From IMG/VR virus record IMGVR_UViG_3300030060_003148, positions 1-39,001 of that record: a stretch of 39,001 bases of DNA. One strand, given 5' to 3'. This document shows positions 18,300-28,600 of the stretch, in pieces (position 1 is the stretch's first letter; every line of letters starts with the position of its first letter). Both the position numbers and the translations under genes were made by a program. The stretch is from a virus. Below the pieces are notes generated by a model that did not search any database, had not been told where the DNA came from, and was given only the letters and a program-made list of their open reading frames with translations.

Positions 18300-19553
18300 A
18301 TGTCAACAGGAACAGCAGGATTAGCATCAAAAATAATAGAAGGGGCAGGTGATTACCACAAGCTAGCCGAATATGAACCACTAGATGCTCAATTAAAAAC
18401 AGCATTAGCACAGGGCAAGGCTGTCGATCAAGCTATAGAAGGTTTTGGTGGTTTGGTAGACACTATAGATAAAAAGAATAAACAAGAAAACGCTATGTTA
18501 ATGCAACAGTGGGATTCTTTATCTAGTGATGCCTTAGACTCTGAAGAGTTTATGAGCGATCAAGAATACCAAGATTTATATAGTGATTTAGAAACTGAAA
18601 GAGAAGAGTTTATAAATGCTGATAAAAAACAAAAAGCTGTACTATTAAATAATTTAGAAAAAAGAAACGACAACATAGATGCTTACAAAGATTTTAAAAC
18701 TGATTTAGCAATGTCGGTTAAAAATGATAATGGTATTAAAAACAATGAAATGTTTTTAACTAGTACACTAGGTCAATCATATAAAGGTTTGTTTGATGGA
18801 TCAACACCTATGGTTAAAAATGAAAAAGGAGAATACGGTGGAATGATACACAATCCTAAGCTTCAAGAGGATAGAAAAACAGAACTGAATGATTTAAATA
18901 AAGCTATAGATGAATTAAGTGTAGAAACAGATGGTGATGCAATACTTGATTTAAATAAAAGAAGACAAAAACTTGAAGATGAAATATATGCATCAGATTT
19001 AAATCCATCTTTAGACGTGTCCTGGACATCAGTTGGAGACATGAGAAGAGAGTTAGAAAACCAAAGCTTTGATGAAGCAACTAATAATCTTATAACAGAA
19101 GCAGCTAGTGCTCAATGGAACACGGGTAGTAAAACACCTTTTGGAACAGGCCAAAGTTTTGATTACGACAGAACGTTAAGTGTTGTTAAAAAACAAATAG
19201 TTGGAGGAAGTAACGTTAATAAAAGATCTTTAATATATGATAAACATTTAGATGAAAGTTTTTACGACACTATAACAAATGAAATATCTCAATTAACAGA
19301 TCAAGATTTAGGTTTACAAAACTATGGTATATCTCCTGAAACTATATCTTCGTTAGATCCTGGCACCGATGGTGATCCAACTAGAATAATGCCTCAAGAC
19401 GCTAAAATAATAGCAAAGGCAATAGCAGAAAGTCAAGATGTTGACGAGTATTTAGCAACCTATTTTGCTAAACATATTGAAAAAAATTACATATCAGGTT
19501 ACAATAGTAGACCTGTACCTAGTAACGTAAGTAATCTAAATGAGTTTGCTTAA
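18300..19553 (+). CDS. Internal virion protein, T7 gp15-like position
   Basis: A 417-residue, soluble, acidic and strongly helical protein, 17 bases after the gp14-like gene. The beginning (TAGLASKIIEGAGDYHKLAE) resembles the first residues of several marine phage internal core proteins. Helical runs with charged heptads continue through residues ~60-250. There is no signal peptide, membrane segment or catalytic motif. As the middle member of the triad it would be the periplasm-spanning core/ejection protein that helps the giant protein enter the cell. It is shorter than T7 gp15 (~750 residues), so homology is not claimed; the role is inferred from order. Confidence 0.5.
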   Translation: MSTGTAGLASKIIEGAGDYHKLAEYEPLDAQLKTALAQGKAVDQAIEGFGGLVDTIDKKNKQENAMLMQQWDSLSSDALDSEEFMSDQEYQDLYSDLETEREEFINADKKQKAVLLNNLEKRNDNIDAYKDFKTDLAMSVKNDNGIKNNEMFLTSTLGQSYKGLFDGSTPMVKNEKGEYGGMIHNPKLQEDRKTELNDLNKAIDELSVETDGDAILDLNKRRQKLEDEIYASDLNPSLDVSWTSVGDMRRELENQSFDEATNNLITEAASAQWNTGSKTPFGTGQSFDYDRTLSVVKKQIVGGSNVNKRSLIYDKHLDESFYDTITNEISQLTDQDLGLQNYGISPETISSLDPGTDGDPTRIMPQDAKIIAKAIAESQDVDEYLATYFAKHIEKNYISGYNSRPVPSNVSNLNEFA

Positions 19554-19607
19554 AGCATAAGACATATACACAACATATTTAATAACGGGTAACTAACGAA
19601 ACAGTAA

Positions 19608-22600
19608 ATGAAAAAATATACAATAATTGTAAATGGAAAAACTATTGAAAAAAATGTTTCTCCAGAAAAAGAACAAGAATTCTTAGCACAGTATAAAAAC
19701 AACTCTCCCACTCTGGTATCTGATGAGTCGGGAAAGCAGAACAGTTCCGACAACAGCGCGAACGGAACGGTATCGAAAAACGCGCTGAAGTACGAGAAGA
19801 TTTCAAAAGAAAATATGGAATCCAACTCGGAAGATGCTTCATCGGACTTATCATTCGATGATGCACAATCTATGCTATTAGGATCAAGCGCTCCAGACGC
19901 TGACAAAGATGATCCATTTTCCTATTTAAAAAAACCAGAAGGTAGTGTCATGCAAAGTGACAAGTATAATGACTTTTTAGAATTAGATTCTGACGAGGCT
20001 ATAAAACAATTAAATGAAAATCCTAATTATCCAGGTTTAAAAGTCGAAAAAAAACATGGCTCTGGACAAATTTTAGAACTAACACTACCTGATGGTTCAA
20101 AGCTTGATATAGCTACAGGTAGTTTACCGCCAGCGGTATTAAAAGGTTCTCCTAGAGAGCAGAGTTTTAATGAGATAAAAACAGCATCTACCAACGCACT
20201 TAATCAACTTGATGAGTTTTATAAAAAAAATAAAAACGTACACGGTTCTATAGTTGGAACTATAATAGACGATGATATTGATATGAGTCTGTCTTGGGAT
20301 AGAGTGTTTAAAAAGAAGGATAGAAACGAATACACTAGTGTTAGTGAACAGAATGAGATTCTACAACACGCTGGCTACAGGATAGAAACAGGTGGTATGT
20401 TTTCAGATGGAAAAGTTAGATTATATAAAACTGGGGAAGATGGAGTAGAGAGCGTTGTTTTAGAAGAAGACTTAGTTGGCGGTAGTTTAGATCCTGTTAG
20501 AAAATATTTATATAATAACATGACGGAAGATGAAGCTAATAAAATAAAGTCTGTTGCTTCAATAATGACAGAGGATGTTTTAAACAAAGCTAAGCAAGAC
20601 GTTATTAACGAATACGGAGGAATAGTTAAAGAAGATGGCACTATAGATTATACAGATCCAGAATTTTCTAACGACAAAATAGCTTCTGATTTAATAAACA
20701 CACCAATTAGTGACACTAGAAGTAGTGTTACTAGAAGCATAGAAATAGCTTTAAACGATAATTATGGTTTAAATGAAGATGGTGAAGTTGTTGATAAAGG
20801 TGGTACACCAATGTCTCAAGAAGGTAGAGATTTAGTTAATAGTTATTTAAACGAACCTATAACGGAAACACAAACCGAATACGTTAAAGCTTCGAAACAA
20901 GTTGATAAATTTGATTACGTACAAAAACCAATTGAAGTGGAAAGGGAAGTTGATGGTTGGAGAAAAACAAAATACGACAATGTTTTAAATGAGTTAAAAG
21001 ATCAGTTAAGTCCTGAAGATTACAGTATACTTGAAAAAGTTATCAACGATAAAGTTGGTGTTAATCAAAGTAACATTAACGAAAGAAAAAGTAGTTTAGC
21101 TAATGAATACACAAGCAACTACGTAACCAGTTTAAACGCTCAAGCAACTGATGTTCAGGAGATAGCTTTTAAAATTGCTGTAGACAAAACCAACAAAGAG
21201 ATTGAAGGAGAGTTTGCTGTTAACGATGCTAAGATACAGAACGTCAAAAAAGACATGGATGTGAAACTTGAAGCTCACAATAACAAAATGGAGTCTGAGG
21301 TTTTTAACGTAGCAAAAAAACACAACCTAGGTATTGAATACGTTGGTAGTGGAACTGAGGGTTCTTGGGTTATTGATAGTAGTAACTATGTGGATCCAAG
21401 TTTAGAAAAAAAGGGCAAAAGAATTTTAAAGTATCAAGAAGATTTAAAATTAATCGAAGATAAAATTAAAAATGGTGATTATGAAAATAAACTTAACAAA
21501 CTTAACGAGCAAGCAAAACTAATACAAAGCAAAACATATACGACTCAAGCTAAAGCTGATGCGGCTAACTTAAGATTAAGTCAAATAAGTAAAGAGTATG
21601 AAACAATACAAACTGAATGGCAGAGTAATGTTGATGATTATAATACAACCCTAGGTTTACATAACGAACTGTTAGAGGATTATGAAACTAGCAGCAAGGA
21701 TAAAGGTGAAAAGTTAGAAAAAGAATTAAGTAAAAAGTTAAATGGTATATGGGGTGATATAAAATCCTTAACAAATGAATATGATAAAGGTATAACTGAT
21801 CTTCAAAGAGAGAGACGTAGCATATCTAAAAGAGCAGAAGAAAACGGTTTGCTTTCTGATGTTATAAATAGAGAAGAAGATTACGGTAAGTTGTTAAGTG
21901 CAGATTTTGGCAACGCTGTAGAAGGTATCATATATGGTGTTCCAGCTATGTTTGGTCATAAAGAAAGTATGGACTACCTAAACCTAATGAATCAAGGTTC
22001 ACAGGCCGGTTTAGAAAAGTACATGTCTGTATCTGAGGCTAGAGCTGTTTCTAAAGGTGTTGACGATGATTTATCTAGAATGCAATGGAGAAGAACTGGT
22101 AGAATGTTTGCTCAACAAACTCCTATGATTATAGGTGCTATAGGTTTTTCAATGACACCTTTGGGTCCTACGGGTGGTATGGCGGCATATAGTATATTAA
22201 CAGGTATTCAAACTGGTGGTAACACGAAGGCTCAACTATATAATTTAGTTGACATGAAGGACGATGCTCAAGCTCAATTAACTAAGTTAGAGGCAGTTAA
22301 AGATAAGATGGATCCTGAGGATTACAGAAAACAAAAAATACAACTAGAATCAACCGTAGCAATGGGAGATTTAACACCTATGGATATAAACAAAGCGGCT
22401 ACAGCAACAGCTATTATAGAGGGTGGTGTTATGATGGGATTTAGCATGGTTGGTGGTGGTACACTTGGTAACTCTAAGAAGTTTATAGATGATTTCTTAA
22501 AAACAAAACCTCAAACGTGGATAACACAAGCTTCTAGAACACAATGGAGTATAATGGCTAAGTCAGCTAAAGATTTTATAGGTCGAACAGGTAGTGAGAT

Positions 22601-25600
22601 AGCTGAAGAATCTATTATATATTTATCTAGTGAAGCTGCTCAAGCTGGTATACTACATAGAGAAGCTGACTTCAGTATGATAGGAGATGTTATATTAGAT
22701 TCTATGATGCTTGGAGGCGGTATGAATATATCACCCATATTATATACTGCTACCACTAGTTCAATGGTTACCTCTGAGATGAAAAATCTTTTAACAGATT
22801 ATCACACTGACCGTGATCGTATAAAAGAAAGTTTAGGTAATTTAAAAAAGGGAGAAAGCAAAAGAAGAGCACAGCTTCATAAAGAACTTAGAACTTTAAA
22901 TGAAAAAATAGGATTTTTACAAACTGGTTTAGAGGTTGATGTTTTATTAGCTGGAAAAGATGGTATAAAAACTATACTTGAAAACAGTGTTAACTTAACA
23001 AACTTATATGCTGACGCTGGTGTTCATTGGGGAGATAGTCAATCTACTATAGATCAAAAAATAGAAGATCATATTAAAACATTAAAACCCAATGAGGCTC
23101 AAGACTTTAAATTAAGACTAGAAGATGCCCAAAATACTATTAACGATATTAAAGATTCTAGTAGATTAAAATTAGAGGGTGATCCAGAAAATATTGTTAA
23201 AGATTTATATGGTAATAAAGGTTGGGATATATTTAAAAACATGCTAGGTAAAGATCCTAGTTTTGCTGACTTAGATATGAGAGACCAACTATCCCTTATA
23301 CATCAAAACATTCAAAAGAACTTTAACGCAGGTATACAAAGAGAAGCTAAAAGTAGTCCTATAATAAAATATCACGTTGAAAACGCTATATATGGAAAAC
23401 AGTTTCAACAGTGGATAGATGATAAGCTATACGGAGGTTTTAGAACAGCTGAAGAAAAAACTCAAGAAGATATTGATAACGAAAATAAACTAAGAGACGA
23501 AGTTTATAGTGGCAAAGGTATATTTGAAACACTAAAAAAAGATGGTTTAATAAAAAATAGAAAAACCTCTTTAGAAAATCAAATGTATGAATCAAACGCT
23601 AAGTGGATAAATTCACAAAGAGTTTCAGCTGCTCAAACATATATTGATAGTCAGAAGAGTTTGAATGAGGTTATAAAGGCCAACGGTGGTATTGATGCTA
23701 TAAGAAATCTAGAAGTAATGGCTGGTAAGGATATCGGCGAAATAAGTGACATGCTAGATACATTGCCTGATTATTACTTTGAACAAAAGGGTAAAACAAT
23801 ACAAGAGGTAAAAAAAGAAATGCTAGATTCATTTAAAGATGGTACTTCTAAAGGTATTATATTTGATGGTAAGTATATTGTTATAGGTGAAAAAGATGCT
23901 ATTCAAAAGGAATTAAATAGTATAGAATCTATAATGAGTATTAACCAGTCGCACATGTTGATGGGTACTGTTTTCTTACATGAGTTTTCTCATGCATTAG
24001 ATGGTATAACAATGAGAGAGGGTGAGTTGTCACAATTTGCTGAAAACTTAGGTAAATCACTAAGAGGTGATAAAAATTTAAATCAAGTTCACGAAGCTGC
24101 AATTGTAAGATTACAAAACTTAAACACTCCAGCTAAATGGATTGCTGGTGTTAAACTTGAGGATCAGTCTAGAGATACTAAAGACGAATACATAAAGTCT
24201 GTTCAAGAGATAATACAAAACCCCAACAATAGAGATTTACGTAGAGCCGCTGAAACTAAAGGTAAAAAGGGTTTTGGTTTGGGTAGATTAAGAAACATGG
24301 TTAATGGTCTTGTTGCTGGCAAAATACCAAGTCTTGGAGAATTTAATTTTGATAGTAAAAATACAGCTCTTCAATATATGGTTAGCCATATTAACTCATT
24401 TGAAAAAGGTAAATTATCTGGTTTTACCAAAGGAAAGATAGCAGCAAGGGGTGTTGAAGCTAAAAAATTAAAAACAAAAATAGCTAAACTTGAAGATGAG
24501 TTAAATAGAGTTGGTGCAAAAAAATTTAGTGCTGAAAAAACAAATGAATTAAATAACGCAAAAGAAAGATTAAATAAAATATCTGGTGCCGTAGAGGGAG
24601 ACGTAAAGAGATCTCAAGATATTAATAAAAGAAGAACTGAAAAAAGAAAGTTAGATCAGTTTGTTCAAAATCCAGATGGATCACCTAGATTCGATAATGA
24701 TTCTGAATTTAAAAATCATAGAAACGGAGATACTTTTGGTAGAGCTGGATTAGAAATAAAAGGTGTTGATATAAGTCCTGACGGAAAGTTAACAACTAGA
24801 AACTTTGCAGATCCATTATCATTAGATCTTCTTGATAGAGAAATAATGAAAGGTATGACAGCTAGAGGTATACCATCAGGAGCACCTATGGCTGAGTTTG
24901 TTAGAAGAGTAAGAAGTAGACTGTCTGATAAGTTTATATCTGAATATAACTATGATACTATTAAACCTATAATATCTGAGGTTGAAGGTATGGTCTTTTA
25001 TAAAAGAAACAACAAGGGTGACGTAACAGCTATAGAAATAGAAGATATTGAAGGTAAGACTACAACTTATAAATTACCAAAAACTAAAGATGCGATTGTT
25101 GCTGAAGGAACTGAAATACAAAAAGGAACACCACTAACAGAGGGTGCTAGTATATTTGGCTGGATGTATGGTGCTGGAATAATAGAGTTTGCTAAAGGTG
25201 ATGTAGCTAATAAGTACTTAAAAGATTTAGATGTAGGTTCTAGAGGAGCGGTTGATATAGAAGCTAGAACAGAAGAAGGTGCACCAAGAATACAGATTGA
25301 TGCTGGAGTAAATCTTGATACTGATCTAGATAACGCTTTAAGAACTAAACAAGAAGCCGAACAAATACTTCTAATGAAAGAGGAGTTAGGCTTTGATGAT
25401 AAATTTAAGAACGAAATAAAAAGAGTTGCTACGGAAATAGCTCCTAAAATAGGTACTTTCCCTGACTTTAATGATCCTAATTTTTTAGTTGAAATAGAAA
25501 AGTATGCCGTTAGTAAACTTACCGATAAGGTTAAAAAAGAATTAGGTACTAGAAGTAAGCATGTTGATTTTTTAAAGAATAATAGAGTGGCGTTTGTTAA

Positions 25601-28600
25601 CTTAATGCCTGTTCGTAGATTAGTTTCTATGGAGAGAGAACAAGATGTTAAAATACTTGCCAAGCTAGATGAAAGACTGGAAACAGTAGATGACATACAA
25701 AATGCTATTGAAGAAGGAATAATACCACCTGATTCTAAAAACAAAGAAAAGGTTGATACATATAATAAAATAATACAACAACCAGTCGTAAATGAAGATG
25801 GTAGTCGTAATATAGAGGGTGAAAAGCAAGAGACTGCTTTCTTAAAGTTCTTTTTCCCACCAACCAAAACACCTCAAGGTAATAAAGATAATTCAAGAGG
25901 TGAAAGAAAAACATCAATGTCAACAGAGTTGGCTAAGGTTATTGTAAAGCAAGAGTTAGATTTATTATTAGGTGATGCTGATTTTAAAAATACAGTTAAT
26001 GAAAAACTAAAAGCATTAGATAGAAATGAAATTGAAAACAGTATTGGCAAAATAAAAGAAGTTATACAAACAAATCCTAGGTACAAACACTCTATGGATG
26101 TTAAACATGTTGAAAAGCTTGCTAACTTTATTAAAGCTGATGGTCTACAAAACGTAATCAACAATGGTAGGTTAAACAAAGGTTATGAAATAGATGGTAT
26201 AAGTCAAACGTCTATAAATATAGCTCAATATCTTTTTGAAAAAGGAGATATTAATAATGACACTAGTAAGGGTTTTATAAAGGCAATGTTAGAGTCTAAT
26301 GTACCTGAAGATGTAAAAGCAGAGTTTTTAAGTCAAAAAACTTTAAACAGAGATAGTGAGTTTTTAAGGTTCTTTGCCGATGATATGCTTATACTAATGG
26401 ATGACTTACAGTTAAATATTCCTCAACAAAAAGGTTTAAGATTTGATATGTTTGGTTTCACTAGTACATACATGAATCCTGGTTTTGATACTAAGTACGA
26501 TGTTTCTTATAATGCCGAGTATCAAGGTATGTTAAACCTGCTTGGTGATGTGGAAACTAATATACCTGGTGTTGATATATCTAGTGTTAGTATTATGAAT
26601 AAGAATGCGGACGGTATATTTAAAAGTGTTATAAAAATACAAGAGTCTGATCTTAGTGTTGAACAAAAGATTGAAAAGCTTGAAAAACTAAAACCACAAA
26701 TACAAGCGGCTAATAGATCTAACATAAACCTATTTAAACATGTTATAAAAAGAGTTAGGCATTTAGTTAAAACAAAACAAATAAGTCCTGTTTCTGCTAT
26801 AAACTTTTTACAAATCCAAACAAACATAGTTATGGGTTTAAGAGGTTTGTCTAAATTGGATTTAATGTACTTAACTGACGGCTCACAAGCTGCTTATGTT
26901 AACAAAAAAGGTAAACCAACAAATAGTAAATTTAGAACGGAAAATAAAAAACGTATTGAAAACGATATAAATCCTAGGTTGTTACCACTAGTAAAAGAGG
27001 CTGCAGCTTTTTATGCTAAAAAAAATCCAAAGTTAACAAAAGAACAAGCTAGAGCTAAAGCTATTGAAAATTTAACTTGGAAAGGTGAACACCTAGGACC
27101 AAGTGCTAATACACTGGTAGATATGTTAGATCTTATATTTAACAATAATATATCTGATAAGCAAATGGATTTTGAAATGGACGATTTACTAGACGGTCAC
27201 TCTCAACTTATAGCTCCAAAGTATATAACAGATTTAATTGATGAAGGTGGTAGAAACAATCCTACTAATTTTCATAGAATTAAGTTCTTACCAAAAAGTC
27301 ATATAAGTAATATATACGATACAGAGGGTAGAGGATATAATGGTTTTATGTTAAACAGAATTAATCAAGAACAAAAGAACTTGTTAAGTGGCGTTCAAGA
27401 TCAGTCTGTTAAAAATGATAACTTACAAAGAGCTTTTGATAATGCCTCTAATATGGTTAAAGTACTTCAAGCTGATTTAGAAAAACGTGGTTATACGTTT
27501 ATTGAAAAAGATGTTGTTAAGTTTAGTAAAGATGTATCAAGAGGTATGTCTACTTTTGATTTTGACGAAACACTAATTATAGATGGTAAAAATTTTGTTG
27601 TAGCTACAAATCCTAAAACTGGTAAACAAATAAAGGTTAGTTCTGGTAAGTGGCCTATTGATGGACCTAAACTCGCTAAACAAGGATATGAGTTTAACTT
27701 TGATGACTTTGTTAATGTAAGGGGTGGCGTAAAAGGTCCTTTATTTCAAAAATTATTAAATAGAATAAAAAAGTTTGGACCAGAAAACAATTTTGTTTTA
27801 ACAGCAAGACCTCAAGAAGCTGCTGTTGCTATACATGGTTGGTTAAAATCTAAAGGTGTAAACATACCATTTCAAAATATAACTGGCTTAGCTAATAGTA
27901 CTGGCGAAGCTAAAGCACAGTGGATGATAGATAAGTTTGCAGAAGGTTATAACGATATGTATTTTGTAGATGATGCATTACCTAATGTTGCTGCTGTCAA
28001 AAGTGTAATGAAACAGTTAGATATAAAAGGTAGTTCAGTTCAAGCTAAAATTAAGTTTAGTCAAGATATGAGTTCTGAATTAAACTCAATGATAGAAAGA
28101 ACAAAAGGTATTGGAGCTGAAAGAATATATTCGTATCAAGAGGCTAAAAAGTTCGGTAAAGAAAAAGTTAGTTTTGATTTTATAGTTCCACCTTCAGCTG
28201 AAGACTTCAAAGGTTTATTATATAGATTTTTAGGTAAAGGTAAACAGGGTGACGCTGACTTAAAGTTTTTTAAACAAACACTGCTTGATCCATATGCTAG
28301 AGGTATGAGGGCTTATGATACTTATAAACAATCTATGTCTACTGATTATGAAAACTTATTAAAGAAATTTCCAGATATAAAAAAGAAATTAAATAAAAAA
28401 ATACCAGGTTATGAGTGGACATTAGATACAGCTATTAGAATGTATTTATATGATAAATCAGGTTTTGATATACCTGGTATTGATGAAAACTTAAAAAGAG
28501 ATTTAATAAATCACGTTGCTAGTAATTCTCAAATCAAAGCTTTTGCTGATTCTCTTAGTATAATTACTAAAGTGGAAGATGGATATGTAGAGCCAACAGA

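Noticed and set aside
25311-25338. D-T-D-L-D, a DxDxD match that could suggest a virion RNA polymerase as in crAss-like phages
   Set aside because: The surrounding residues lack the hydrophobic barrel context of two-barrel RNA polymerases and no other polymerase motif was seen; a short acidic match in a 3601-residue protein is expected by chance.
25067-25867. A 266-residue minus-strand open frame inside the giant gene
   Set aside because: Ser/Leu-rich antisense shadow of a well-formed plus-strand coding region, no domain pattern and no start context like the real genes.
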